Of a stretch of DNA of 64,000 bases, positions 22,284 to 31,320 are shown in pieces; within the stretch, counting starts at the first letter, position 1; every line of letters begins with the position of its first letter. Both the position numbers and the translations under genes were made by a program. Source of the stretch: Caulobacter sp. Root343 (lineage in GTDB: Bacteria; Pseudomonadota; Alphaproteobacteria; Caulobacterales; Caulobacteraceae); assembly GCF_001425745.1 (NCBI RefSeq), contig NZ_LMDF01000009.1, positions 1 through 64,000 on the forward strand, written 5' to 3'. The notes below the pieces were generated by a model that saw nothing but the letters and a program-made list of their open reading frames with translations, did not search any database and was not told the origin of the DNA.

Positions 22284-24422
22284 TCAATCCATGAGCTTGC
22301 GCGTCAGGTAGGTATATTCCAGCGCCTGGCGGCGGGCGGTTTCGGCCAGGTTGGCGCTGGCCGCGTGGCCGCCGTCGATGTTCTCGTAATAGAGCACCGG
22401 ATAGCCTAGCTCCTCCAGCCGCGCGGCGGCCTTGCGGGCGTGGGCCGGGTGGACGCGGTCGTCCTTGGTCGAGGTCTCGATGAACACCTCGGGATATTTC
22501 CGGCCGGCCTTGAGGTTGGAATAGGGGTCGTACTTGGCGATGACCGCCCGCTCCGACGGTATGGCCGGGTCGCCATACTCGCCGACCCATGAGGCGCCGG
22601 CCCCGATCTGGCTGTAGCGGATCATGTCGAACAGCGGCACCTGCACGACGATGGCGTTGTAGAGCTCGGGCCGCTGGGTCAGGGCCACGCCCATCAGCAG
22701 GCCGCCGTTGCTGCCGCCCATGATCCCCAGGCGCCGCGGCGAGGTGATCTTGCGGGCGATCAGGTCCTGGGAGACGGCGAAGAAGTCGTCATAGGCCTTC
22801 TGGCGGTTGGCCTTCAGCGCCGCCTCGTGCCAGGCCGGGCCGAACTCGCCGCCGCCGCGGATGTTGGCGACGACATAGGTCCCGCCGCGCTCCAGCCACA
22901 GCTTGCCCATCACGCCGGAATAGCCGGGGGTCATCGACACCTGGAAGCCGCCATAAGCGTAGAGCAGGGTCGGGGCCGAGCCGTCGTATTTCACGCCCTT
23001 GGGCCGCACGACGAAGTAGGGGATCTTCACGCCGTCGGTCGAGGTCGCCTCGAACTGCTCGACCACGTGGGTCGAGGCGTCGAACCGGGCCGGCGAGGCC
23101 TTGACCTGTTCCAGTTTCAGCGAGCCGGCGTCGGCCAGCCAGTAGGTGGTCGGGGCCAGGTAGCCAGTCACGGTGACGAACAGGCGCTCGTCCGTCTCGG
23201 CGCTCGAGCCCAGGCCGATGGCGCTGTTGGCCGGCAGGTCCAGGGCCTGGGCTGTCCAGCCCTTCGGCCCGTGGCTGAAGACCTTGGCCGCGCCCTTGAC
23301 GTTGTCCAGCATGCCGATGACCAGCTTGGTGCGGGTGGTCGTGACCTGTTCGACGGACTGTCTCGCGGTCGGCCGAAGAACGAGCGTCGCCACGGCCTTG
23401 TCCGGCGCGGCCTTCAGCTTGGCCAGGTCGTAGCTGATCAGGTCGCCGGTCTTGAAGCCCTTCCAGTCCTGCTCCATCAGCACGACCATCTGGCCGACGA
23501 CATAGCCCTGGATCGAGCTCTTCAGCGGCAAATCGAGCTTCACGGGCTTGGCGCCCTCCAACAGGTAGGTCTCGCTTTCGAAGAAGGTGACCCCCCGATT
23601 GGCCATCACCGCCACGACCTTGCCGTCGGCGTCGCGCAGCACGAACGGGCTGACCGCGACATCGGTCTCGGTCCCCCGGAAGAGTTCCGTCGCCTGGTCC
23701 AGGGTCTGGCCTCGCTTCAAGGCCTTCAGCACATAGGCGTAGCCCGACTTGGTCAGCTCGCCCGGCTTCCACTCGCGGCCGACCAGCAGGGTGTCCTTGT
23801 CCAGCCAGGCGTAGTTCTGCTTGCCCTCGGGCAGGACGAAGCCACCCTCCACGAAGCTTTTGGTCGTGGTGTCGAATTCGCGGACGGTCACGGCGTCCTT
23901 GCCGCCGTTCGACAGGGTGACCAGGCAGCGCGTGTCCTCGGGCGGCAGACAGCTGGCGCCCTTGAACACCCAGTTGGCGTTCTCGGCCTTGGACAGGGCG
24001 TCGATGTCGAGGATCGTCTCCCAGGCCGGCTCGGCCGCGCGATAGCTGTCCAGCGTCGTCTTTCGCCAGATCCCGCGCACGTGATCCTGGTCCTGCCAGA
24101 AGTTGCGCAAGCTTCCGTCGCCGGCGAACGAGACGCCCGGCACCCGGTCCTTGGCGTTCAGGATGGCCAAAGCCTTGGCCTCGAGGTCGGCGTAGCGCGG
24201 ATCGCCCTGCAGCACCGGCAGCGACCGGGCGTTCTGGGCCTTGGCCCAGTCCATGGCGCGGGTCCCCTCGATCTCCTCCATCCAGATGTACGGGTCGTCC
24301 TTGCCCAGTTCGGACAGCGGGGTGCGGACTTCAGCGGCGGGCTTGTCGGCTTCGGCGGCGATCGCGGGAGTAAAGGTCATCAGACTCGTGGAGGCGAGGA
24401 GGGCGGTCAGGAACTTACGCAT
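22284..24422 (-). CDS. exported prolyl oligopeptidase family (S9A) peptidase
   Basis: A 712-residue enzyme with a signal peptide (FLTALLASTSLMTFTPAIAA). The N-terminal propeller is followed by the alpha/beta-hydrolase domain. The catalytic Ser lies in MGGSNGGLLMG, the Asp in TSTKDDRVHP and the His in IDGGHAAS. It cleaves short peptides after proline, probably in the periplasm. The length is normal. It is the only gene between the hfsK-like gene and dapF on its strand. Confidence 0.94.
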   Translation of the reverse strand: MRKFLTALLASTSLMTFTPAIAAEADKPAAEVRTPLSELGKDDPYIWMEEIEGTRAMDWAKAQNARSLPVLQGDPRYADLEAKALAILNAKDRVPGVSFAGDGSLRNFWQDQDHVRGIWRKTTLDSYRAAEPAWETILDIDALSKAENANWVFKGASCLPPEDTRCLVTLSNGGKDAVTVREFDTTTKSFVEGGFVLPEGKQNYAWLDKDTLLVGREWKPGELTKSGYAYVLKALKRGQTLDQATELFRGTETDVAVSPFVLRDADGKVVAVMANRGVTFFESETYLLEGAKPVKLDLPLKSSIQGYVVGQMVVLMEQDWKGFKTGDLISYDLAKLKAAPDKAVATLVLRPTARQSVEQVTTTRTKLVIGMLDNVKGAAKVFSHGPKGWTAQALDLPANSAIGLGSSAETDERLFVTVTGYLAPTTYWLADAGSLKLEQVKASPARFDASTHVVEQFEATSTDGVKIPYFVVRPKGVKYDGSAPTLLYAYGGFQVSMTPGYSGVMGKLWLERGGTYVVANIRGGGEFGPAWHEAALKANRQKAYDDFFAVSQDLIARKITSPRRLGIMGGSNGGLLMGVALTQRPELYNAIVVQVPLFDMIRYSQIGAGASWVGEYGDPAIPSERAVIAKYDPYSNLKAGRKYPEVFIETSTKDDRVHPAHARKAAARLEELGYPVLYYENIDGGHAASANLAETARRQALEYTYLTRKLMD

Positions 24423-24607
24423 CTAGGGATCCATCGGCGCGGGCGACAGGCGGCGGCCTGACGGCGGAGCGTGAGCATGGCCGGGACGGTATCGAACAAT
24501 TGTCCGCGCGCCACCTCAATTCGCGGGACGCTTCGCCCCGAAAAAGCCCGATGGCGGGCCTTCATGCCCGCGTCGCCGCGTCCCCTGACTTGGCGCGGCT
24601 TTTCCAC

Positions 24608-24613
24608 TATATA
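24608..24613 (+). promoter_or_regulatory. dapF -10 box, probable leaderless start
   Basis: TATATA ends eight bases before the dapF ATG, with CTGACT 17 bases further upstream as a possible -35. No Shine-Dalgarno is seen, so the mRNA is likely leaderless. Confidence 0.4.
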
Positions 24614-24621
24614 GCCACGTC

Positions 24622-25476
24622 ATGAGCCGCACCTTCCTGAAGATGAACGGGCTCGGCAACGACTTCGTCGTCATCGAGACCGCTACGCAGACCTTTGATC
24701 CGACCCCAGAGGAGATCCGCGCGATCGCCAAACGGGGAGAGGGCGGGATCGGCTGCGACCAGGTGATCGCCATCGACCCGCCCCGGGCCGAGGGCGCGGC
24801 GGCCTATGTGCGGTTCTGGAATTCGGACGGCGAAGAGACGGGCGCTTGCGGCAATGGCACCCGCTGCGTGGCGTGGCTGCTGATGCAGTCCTCCGGCAAG
24901 GACGCCGTGGCCTTCGACACCGTCGCCGGCCGGCTTTCGGGCGTGACGGCAGGCGACAAGCTGGTCACGGTCGACATGGGCCAGCCCGGCCTCGACTGGA
25001 CCCAGATCCCGCTGGCCGAGGAAATGAACACCGAGCGGGTCGAGCTGCAGGTCGGTCCGATCGACGCGCCACTGGTCCACACGCCGGTCTGCGTCTCGAT
25101 GGGCAATCCGCACGTGGTGTTCTTCGTCGACGCCCCGGTCAGCGACGCCTTCGCCACCGGCACGGGCAGCCTGGTCGAGCACCACCCGCTGTTCCCGGAA
25201 GGCGTCAACGTCGGCTTCGCCCACATCGCCGCCCGTGACCACATCCAACTGAAGGTCTGGGAGCGCGGCGCGGGCCTGACCCTGGCCTGCGGCACCGGCG
25301 CCTGCGCCGCCCAGGTCGCCGCCGTCCGTCGCGGCCTGACCGACCGCAAGGCTCGGGTCGAGTTCGAGAGCGGCTCGCTCGTGATCGAATGGCGCGAGAG
25401 CGACGGTCACGTGATCATGACGGGCCCGATCACCATGGAATACGCCGGCAAGCTGCCGGAGCTGGTCGCCGCTTAA
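24622..25476 (+). CDS. dapF: diaminopimelate epimerase
   Basis: A 284-residue enzyme that interconverts LL- and meso-diaminopimelate for lysine and peptidoglycan. The N-terminal KMNGLGNDFVVI, the first catalytic Cys in ETGACGNGTRC and the second in LACGTGACAAQ are all intact. It is followed four bases later by mtaB in a likely operon. Confidence 0.97.
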   Translation: MSRTFLKMNGLGNDFVVIETATQTFDPTPEEIRAIAKRGEGGIGCDQVIAIDPPRAEGAAAYVRFWNSDGEETGACGNGTRCVAWLLMQSSGKDAVAFDTVAGRLSGVTAGDKLVTVDMGQPGLDWTQIPLAEEMNTERVELQVGPIDAPLVHTPVCVSMGNPHVVFFVDAPVSDAFATGTGSLVEHHPLFPEGVNVGFAHIAARDHIQLKVWERGAGLTLACGTGACAAQVAAVRRGLTDRKARVEFESGSLVIEWRESDGHVIMTGPITMEYAGKLPELVAA

Positions 25477-25480
25477 GGCC

Positions 25481-26812
25481 ATGGGGACCTACACCGTCAT
25501 CGCGGCGACGCCGAAGCCCAAGCCCGAGATTGGGGAGGAGGGCGGTCCGGCCGTCGTTTCCTCCGGCCCGGACGGCGTCGACGTCGTCACCTTCGGCTGC
25601 CGGCTGAACGCCTATGAGAGCGAGGCCATCCGCGCGCGCGCCGCGGCCGACGGCCTGGCCGACGCGGTAGTGTTCAACACCTGCGCCGTGACCAACGAGG
25701 CCGTGCGCCAGGCGCGCCAGGCGATCCGCAAGGCCCGCCGCGAGCGGCCGGACGCCCGGCTGATCGTCACCGGCTGCGCCGCCCAGATCGACCCGGCCGC
25801 CTTCGCCGCCATGCCCGAGGTCGACCTCGTGCTGGGCAATGCCGAGAAGGCCGCGCCCGGAGCCCTGCTCGACACCTCCACCCGCGTGCGGGTCAACGAC
25901 ATCATGTCGATCAAGGAGACCGCCGGTCACCTGATCGACGGCCTCAAGGACCGGGCGCGTGCCTATGTCGAGGTCCAGAACGGCTGCGACCACCGCTGCA
26001 CCTTCTGCATCATCCCCTATGGCCGCGGAAACTCGCGCTCGGCCCCGGCCGGCGAAGTCGTCGAGCAGGTCCGCAAGCTGGCCGCCGAGGGCTATCGCGA
26101 AGTGGTGCTGACCGGCGTCGACGTCACCTCGTGGGGCGCCGACCTGCCGGGGCAACCCACGCTGGGCCAACTGGTCGGACGGATCCTGCGCATGGTCCCG
26201 GACCTGCCGCGCCTGCGCCTGTCGTCGATCGACGCGGCCGAGATCGATCCCGACCTATTCAGGCTGCTCGAGACCGAGCCGCGCCTGATGCCCTACCTGC
26301 ACCTGTCCTTGCAGGCCGGCGACAACATGATCCTCAAGCGCATGAAGCGCCGCCATAGCCGCGAGGACGCCCTGAAGCTGGTGTCCGAGGTGCGCCGCGT
26401 GCGCCCCGACACCGCCTTCGGCGCCGACCTGATCGCCGGCTTCCCGACCGAGACCGAGGAGGCGTTCGAGAACACCCTGAAGCTGGTCGAGGAGGCGGGT
26501 CTCGCCTTCCTGCACGTCTTCCCCTACAGCGCCCGGCCCGGAACGCCCGCCGCGCGGATGCCGCCGGTCAAGGGACCGCTGATCAAGGACCGCGCCCGCC
26601 GCCTGCGCGAAGCCGGCCAGCGCGGCCTGGAGCGCCACCTGCAGCGCCAGGTCGGCCGCACCCTGTCAGGCCTGGTCGAACGCGAGGGCGTGGCGCGGGC
26701 CGACGACTTCACCGAAATCCGTTTCGAGGGCGAGGCGCCCTTGGGCCAGATCGTCGCCTTCACTGTGACGGGCCACGATGGCGCGCACGTCCTGGCGGAG
26801 CGAGCCGCCTGA
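25481..26812 (+). CDS. mtaB: tRNA t6A methylthiotransferase MtaB
   Basis: A 443-residue radical-SAM methylthiotransferase of the MiaB family, MtaB branch. It adds a methylthio group to t6A37 in tRNA. The N-terminal UPF0004 domain supplies three Cys (FGCRLNAYES, NTCAVTNEA, TGCAAQID). The radical-SAM cluster motif is CDHRCTFCIIPYGRG. The C-terminal TRAM-like region begins near SGLVEREG. The N-terminus is extended by about 30 residues relative to the domain start. It lies four bases after dapF. Confidence 0.94.
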   Translation: MGTYTVIAATPKPKPEIGEEGGPAVVSSGPDGVDVVTFGCRLNAYESEAIRARAAADGLADAVVFNTCAVTNEAVRQARQAIRKARRERPDARLIVTGCAAQIDPAAFAAMPEVDLVLGNAEKAAPGALLDTSTRVRVNDIMSIKETAGHLIDGLKDRARAYVEVQNGCDHRCTFCIIPYGRGNSRSAPAGEVVEQVRKLAAEGYREVVLTGVDVTSWGADLPGQPTLGQLVGRILRMVPDLPRLRLSSIDAAEIDPDLFRLLETEPRLMPYLHLSLQAGDNMILKRMKRRHSREDALKLVSEVRRVRPDTAFGADLIAGFPTETEEAFENTLKLVEEAGLAFLHVFPYSARPGTPAARMPPVKGPLIKDRARRLREAGQRGLERHLQRQVGRTLSGLVEREGVARADDFTEIRFEGEAPLGQIVAFTVTGHDGAHVLAERAA

Positions 26813-27801
26813 GCCGGCAGGCTTTCGCCTCCGCGCTTGTGGCGCTGGCCTTGGTGGCCGGCGTGCCGGCGCACGCTGACGACGTCGCGGCTTCGCCCAA
26901 ATCCGTGACGCTCAGCGTGATGACCTACAATGTCGAGGGCCTGCCGTGGCCGGTCCGCAGCGGTCGCGGGACAGCGCTGAAACAGATCGGCCACGAGCTG
27001 GCCGCCATGCGCGCCAAGGGCCAGGCGCCCGACGTCGTGCTGATCCAGGAAGGCTTCCGCGACGAGGTCTGGGACCTGATCGACGAGAGCGGCTATCCGT
27101 TCGTCGCCCGGGGACCGCGCAAGGGCCAGCGCGATCCGAACTATTTCACCAAAGGTGAGCGTCCGGACTTCCGGCGCGTGAAGTACCGCCGCAAGGGCGA
27201 GGGCTTGGGCAAGTGGGGTTCCAGCGGCCTGTGGGTGCTGTCCGATCATCCGATCGAATGGGTCAAGTCGCACGCCTATCGCTACTGCGCCGGGCTCGAC
27301 TGCCTGGCCAACAAGGGCGTGATGCTGGCGGCGATCCAGGTTCCCGGCCTGCCGGTCCCGGTCGAGATCGCCGACACCCACCTCAATTCCAAGGGCGCCT
27401 CGGGCGTGCCGCGCAGCCGGGCGACGGCCGCCCACCACCTGCAGGCCGACGAGCTGAAGCGCTTCATGCAGGCGGACCGCACGCCGGGCGCGCCGCTGAT
27501 CGTCGGCGGTGACTTCAACATCATGCACTCGGCCGACCGCTTCGACCACGTGATGAGCGACTATCCGTTCGAGGTGGTCAGCCGCTGGTGCCACGAGCGG
27601 CCCAAGACCTGCGACACCCAGATCTCGTACGACGGCGACGCCCCTTGGCTGGACACCCAGGACCTGATTGGCTTCCTCAGCGGCGACGCGGTCGAGGTGA
27701 TCCCGGTCGCGGTCGAGGCCACGTTCGATGGCGCGGGCGAGCCGGTGCTGTCGGACCACGACGGCTACAAGGTGACCTTCAGGCTGACACCCAGGGAGTA
27801 G
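26809..27801 (+). CDS. secreted endonuclease/exonuclease/phosphatase-fold protein
   Basis: This protein has the EEP fold of nucleases and sphingomyelinases: VMTYNVEGLPW, VVLIQEGFRD (catalytic Glu), DTHLNSKG, GGDFNIMHS and SDHDGYKV at the end. The first usual start is GTG at 26839, but that cuts a good signal peptide in half. A CTG at 26809, overlapping the mtaB stop and with GGAG eight bases upstream, gives LSRQAFASALVALALVAG ending AHA, a complete signal. I use the CTG, with doubt. Substrate unknown; nuclease or phosphodiesterase are both possible. Confidence 0.75.
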   Translation: MSRQAFASALVALALVAGVPAHADDVAASPKSVTLSVMTYNVEGLPWPVRSGRGTALKQIGHELAAMRAKGQAPDVVLIQEGFRDEVWDLIDESGYPFVARGPRKGQRDPNYFTKGERPDFRRVKYRRKGEGLGKWGSSGLWVLSDHPIEWVKSHAYRYCAGLDCLANKGVMLAAIQVPGLPVPVEIADTHLNSKGASGVPRSRATAAHHLQADELKRFMQADRTPGAPLIVGGDFNIMHSADRFDHVMSDYPFEVVSRWCHERPKTCDTQISYDGDAPWLDTQDLIGFLSGDAVEVIPVAVEATFDGAGEPVLSDHDGYKVTFRLTPRE

Positions 27802-27805
27802 GGCG

Positions 27806-28261
27806 ATGGGCCAGGATCGGAATGGATTGAGTGGCGGCTGCCAGTGCGGCGCGGTGCGGTTCCGGGTCGAGGGCGAACCTCAGCGGGCTTCGATCTGCTG
27901 GTGCCGAATGTGCCAGAAGGCCTTCGCGGGGCCGTTCGGGGCGCTGGTGACCGTCAATGTCGACCAGCTGACCTGGACGCGGGGCCAGCGCTCGACCTTC
28001 CAGAGCTCGGACAAGATCCAGCGCGGCTTCTGCGCCGCCTGCGGCACGCCGCTGACCTATGAGTGGAGCGACGATCGCATCGACCTGGCGGTGTTCGCGT
28101 TCGATGATCCGTCGGCGGTGGAGCCGGCGGTGCAATTGGAGCCGGACAGCCGACCGGCGTGGATGGATCACCTCGCGGAGATGCCGGTGCGCCCGGCGCT
28201 GGGGCCGAGTGGGGCGGTGGTGTCGCGGCAGCATCCGGATTTCGATACTCCCCCCACCTGA
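27806..28261 (+). CDS. GFA-family (glutathione-dependent formaldehyde-activating-like) protein
   Basis: A 151-residue zinc protein of the GFA (Mss4-like) family. The Cys pattern is GGCQCGAV, ICWCRMCQKA and GFCAACGTPL. The family name comes from an enzyme that joins formaldehyde to glutathione; most members have unproven roles. It lies four bases after the nuclease-like gene, so dapF-mtaB-nuclease-GFA may be one transcript. Confidence 0.9.
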   Translation: MGQDRNGLSGGCQCGAVRFRVEGEPQRASICWCRMCQKAFAGPFGALVTVNVDQLTWTRGQRSTFQSSDKIQRGFCAACGTPLTYEWSDDRIDLAVFAFDDPSAVEPAVQLEPDSRPAWMDHLAEMPVRPALGPSGAVVSRQHPDFDTPPT

Positions 28262-28355
28262 CCTGCTTCGCAGGTCGTCCGCCCCCAAAGGCGGGCGGAA
28301 GGTTGGTCCTTCTTCCCCCTCCGGGGGAGGAGCGCCGAAGGCGCGGAGGGGGCAA
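28246..28355. repeat. dispersed palindromic repeat, family 2 (copy a)
   Basis: It begins CTCCCCCCACCTGACC, then GCTTCGC and GTCCGCCCCCAAAGGCGGGC hairpins. A second half is built on CCCCCTCCGGGGG and GCGCCGAAGGCGC. The first half is repeated in reverse at 60563-60619. It overlaps the last codons of the GFA gene. Confidence 0.65.
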
Positions 28356-28362
28356 GTGATCG

Positions 28363-29007
28363 CTATTCGGCGCTGGTCTCGTCTCCCCCAGCGAACCCCG
28401 GCAAGCTCCACCCCAGTTTCAACGCGCACGCCCGCAACCCGAAGGCCGCCACGAACCCCGCGATCCCCGCCGGCCAGAACGGCGCGCCCAGCAGCTGCAG
28501 CACCGCGAACACCCCCGCGCCCAGCAGGGCCGCGGTGATGTAGATCTCGCGGCGCAGCAGCAGGTTCGGCTCCTCGGCCAGCACGTCGCGGATCACGCCG
28601 CCGAACGCGGTGGTCAGGACACCCATCACCACCGCGCTGAACGGATGGACGCCCAGGCTGAGCGCCTTGGCCGTGCCGACCACGGCGTAGGCGGCCATGC
28701 CCAGGGCGTCCAGCCACAGCAAGGCCCGGAACCGCCAGCCGCGCTTGCCCAGCAGCCAGACCACCGTGGCGGCGGCCAGGCAGGCCAGGATGTAGCCGGG
28801 CCGCTGCACCCAGAACACCGGCGCGCCGATCAGCAGGTCGCGCAGGGTCCCGCCGCCCACCCCGGTGATCGCCGCGAAGAATCCGAAGGTGATGATGTCG
28901 TGCTTGCGCCGAGCCGCCGCGAGGGCGCCCGTTGCCCCGAAAACCGCCGCGGCGGCGTAGTCGAGCCAGAAAAGCGCGGTTCCGAGGGGGTCCAGGTGCA
29001 CGTCCAT
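28363..29007 (-). CDS. TRIC/UPF0126-family membrane protein
   Basis: A 214-residue membrane protein with seven hydrophobic segments and two repeats of the family signature, seen as TGVGGGTLRDLLIG and TAFGGVIRDVLAEEP. Relatives act as trimeric cation channels in eukaryotes and archaea; bacterial roles are poorly known. I start at the ATG at 29007 (MDVHLDPLG), though ATGs at 29022 and 29046 are in frame. It is transcribed opposite to its neighbours. Confidence 0.87.
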   Translation of the reverse strand: MDVHLDPLGTALFWLDYAAAAVFGATGALAAARRKHDIITFGFFAAITGVGGGTLRDLLIGAPVFWVQRPGYILACLAAATVVWLLGKRGWRFRALLWLDALGMAAYAVVGTAKALSLGVHPFSAVVMGVLTTAFGGVIRDVLAEEPNLLLRREIYITAALLGAGVFAVLQLLGAPFWPAGIAGFVAAFGLRACALKLGWSLPGFAGGDETSAE

Positions 29008-29098
29008 GCCCGTACATGCCATGACAGCCCCGCGTCCGTGAACCATGGCGCGGTAATATCCGATTTACACTTTCGCCCGTTCGACTAAAGGGGCGCGG

Positions 29099-30040
29099 AT
29101 GAGCGACAAGCCCGAGCAGAAAAAAGGCTGGTTCCAGCGCCTGACGTCCGGCCTGACCCGGTCCTCCCAGCAGATGACCGAGCAGGTCACGGGGGTCTTC
29201 ACCAAGAGGCCCCTGGACCAGGAGCAGCTGGACGCGCTGGAAGAGATGCTGATCGAGGCCGACCTCGGCCCGCAGATCGCCGCCCGCATCACCGAAGCCT
29301 TCGGCAAGGCGCGCTTCGGCAAGTCGTCCAGCGACGACGAGGTCAAAGAGGCCCTGGCCGAGCTGATCGCCGCCGAGCTGGCCGACCGCCAGGGCAGCTT
29401 CGACCCGCTGGCCGGCCCGCGCCCCTATGTGGTGCTGTTCATCGGCGTCAACGGCTCGGGCAAGACCACCACCCTGGGCAAGATCGCCGCTGACCTGACC
29501 GAGAAGGGCGCCCGCGTGCTGATCGCCGCCGGCGACACCTTCCGCGCCGCCGCCGTCGAGCAGCTGAAGGTCTGGGCCGACCGGGCCGGGGCCGACTTCA
29601 TGGCCAAGCCCACGGGCTCGGACGCCGCCGCCCTGGCCTACGAGGCCGTCGAGCGCGCCAAGGCCGAGCACTACGACGTCGTGCTGATCGACACCGCCGG
29701 CCGTCTGCAGAACAAGCAGGGCCTGATGGACGAGCTGCTCAAGGTCATCCGCGTGGTGAAGAAGGTCGATCCCGACTATCCGCACGAGACCCTCCTCGTG
29801 CTGGACGCTACCGTCGGCCGCAACGCCCTGGCCCAGGAGAAGATCTTCGGCAACCAGGTCGGCGTCTCCGGAATTGTCATGACCAAGTTGGACGGCACCG
29901 CGCGCGGCGGGGTGCTGGTGCCGGTGGCCCGCGCCTCCGACAGTCCGATCAAGCTGATCGGGGTGGGCGAGGGGGTCGAGGACCTGCAACCGTTCGACGC
30001 CCGCGCCTTCTCGCGCTCCCTCGTCGGCCTGAAGGACTGA
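29099..30040 (+). CDS. ftsY: signal recognition particle receptor FtsY
   Basis: A 313-residue SRP receptor GTPase that docks ribosome-SRP complexes at the membrane. G1 is FIGVNGSGKTTTLGKIA, then GDTFRAAAVEQL, DTAGRLQNKQ and TKLDGTARGG, ending with the FtsY-type GVGEGVEDLQPFDA. The acidic A domain is very short (about 15 residues before the N domain), which is usual in alphaproteobacteria. It partners Ffh encoded 24 kb away. yciB follows after three bases. Confidence 0.97.
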   Translation: MSDKPEQKKGWFQRLTSGLTRSSQQMTEQVTGVFTKRPLDQEQLDALEEMLIEADLGPQIAARITEAFGKARFGKSSSDDEVKEALAELIAAELADRQGSFDPLAGPRPYVVLFIGVNGSGKTTTLGKIAADLTEKGARVLIAAGDTFRAAAVEQLKVWADRAGADFMAKPTGSDAAALAYEAVERAKAEHYDVVLIDTAGRLQNKQGLMDELLKVIRVVKKVDPDYPHETLLVLDATVGRNALAQEKIFGNQVGVSGIVMTKLDGTARGGVLVPVARASDSPIKLIGVGEGVEDLQPFDARAFSRSLVGLKD

Positions 30041-30043
30041 TCC

Positions 30044-30652
30044 GTGAACGAACTGGTCGAGGCTCCGAAGAAGAACAACGGCTGGGTGCGGACGGTCGTC
30101 GACTACGGCGCGGCGATCGCGTTCGGCGCGGCCTATTTCATCACCAAGGACTTCCAGAAGGCGACCTGGGTGCTGGTGGCCGCCTCGGCCGCGGCCCTGG
30201 CGATCGGCTTCGCGGTCGAGCGCCGCCTGGCCCTGCTGCCTCTGTTCTTCGGCGGCATGGCCCTGATCTTCGGGACCCTGGGCCTGGTGTTCCACTCCGA
30301 CGTGTTCGTGAAGATCAAGGTCACGGTGATCAACCTGGCCCTGGCCGGCTTCCTGTTCGGCGGCGTGCTGACCGGACGCCAGCCGCTGAAGCTGATCATG
30401 GGCGAGGCCCTGCACCTGCCCGACGCCGCCTGGCGGACCCTGACCCTGCGCTATGGCGGCTATTTCGGCGTGGTCGCGGTGCTGAACGAGATCGTCCGCA
30501 ACACACAAGGCACCGACACCTGGGTGAAGTTCCGCCTCGGCCTGCTGCCTCTGGCGCTGGTCTTTGTCGCCACCCAGCTGCCGTTCATGATCAAGCACAT
30601 GGCCAAGGGCGACGAGCCCGCCGCCGTGGAGCCTCCGGACGCCGGCTTCTAG
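30044..30652 (+). CDS. yciB: YciB/IspA-family septation membrane protein
   Basis: A 202-residue protein with about five membrane segments. Recognised by DYGAAIAFGAAYFITKDFQ at the start and by VVAVLNEIVRNTQGTDTWV, close to the NE-vR pattern of this family. In E. coli YciB helps coordinate envelope growth and septation. The start is GTG at 30044, three bases after ftsY, so the two genes are probably co-transcribed. Confidence 0.92.
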   Translation: MNELVEAPKKNNGWVRTVVDYGAAIAFGAAYFITKDFQKATWVLVAASAAALAIGFAVERRLALLPLFFGGMALIFGTLGLVFHSDVFVKIKVTVINLALAGFLFGGVLTGRQPLKLIMGEALHLPDAAWRTLTLRYGGYFGVVAVLNEIVRNTQGTDTWVKFRLGLLPLALVFVATQLPFMIKHMAKGDEPAAVEPPDAGF

Positions 30653-30749
30653 TTTCCACCGTCCACGGACCGTTGTCGTCAAACCGACGTGTTCCGGTGC
30701 TAGCCTTTGTCCGTCGGCCGAGCGACGGCCGCGCGGACAGGGGGCGAGC

Positions 30750-31310
30750 ATGGCCAAGAGCAAGGGCGACAAGGCGGTCGGGGGCTTGCTGGAGCGTTCG
30801 CCCAGCCATCTCCTTCATCGGGTCCTGCAACTGGCCCTCGACATCTATGCCGAAGAGTGCGGCGAGGCGGGGGTCACCCAGCGCCAGTTCGCCGTGCTGG
30901 CCGCCGTGGCCGAGAACGAAGGCGTCACCCAGACGGCCCTGGTCCGGGCCACCGGTATCGACCGTTCGACCCTGGCCGACATGGTCGCCCGGATGATCAC
31001 CAAGGGCCACCTGGAGCGCCAGCGTTCCAGCGAGGACGCCCGCGCCAACAGCGTCCGCCTGACCGACGCCGGCCGCGAGGCGCTGGAGGCCATCCGTCCG
31101 ATGGTGTCGATGGCCGACGCCCGCATCCTGGCCCTGCTCAAGCCTGGTAAGCGCGAGGGCTTCCTCGACCTGCTCTCCGACATGGCCGGCGCCGAGCTGC
31201 ACCCGGCCGAGGCCGAGTCCAAGCCGAAGAAGGCCAAGGCGCCGAAGGCCGAGAAGGTGAAGAAGGAAAAGAAGCCCAAGAAGGACAAGGCCGCCAAGAA
31301 GGCGGCCTGA
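30750..31310 (+). CDS. MarR-family regulator with Lys-rich tail
   Basis: A 186-residue protein. The MarR winged helix spans about residues 15-145 (GVTQRQFAVLAAVAENEGV, ATGIDRSTLADMVARM, RRSSEDARANSVRLTDAGRE-like wing). The last 35 residues are almost all Lys, Ala and Pro, like a histone-H1 tail, which would add non-specific DNA affinity. Such tails are unusual in MarR proteins. The ATG is preceded by GGGGGCGAGC. The target genes cannot be told from context. Confidence 0.88.
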   Translation: MAKSKGDKAVGGLLERSPSHLLHRVLQLALDIYAEECGEAGVTQRQFAVLAAVAENEGVTQTALVRATGIDRSTLADMVARMITKGHLERQRSSEDARANSVRLTDAGREALEAIRPMVSMADARILALLKPGKREGFLDLLSDMAGAELHPAEAESKPKKAKAPKAEKVKKEKKPKKDKAAKKAA

Positions 31311-31320
31311 TCCCCGAGGC

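Noticed and set aside
27779..30772. A 997-codon minus-strand open frame
   Set aside because: It runs antisense through GFA, the TRIC gene region, ftsY and yciB, whose families are certain. It is a high-GC artefact with no domain.
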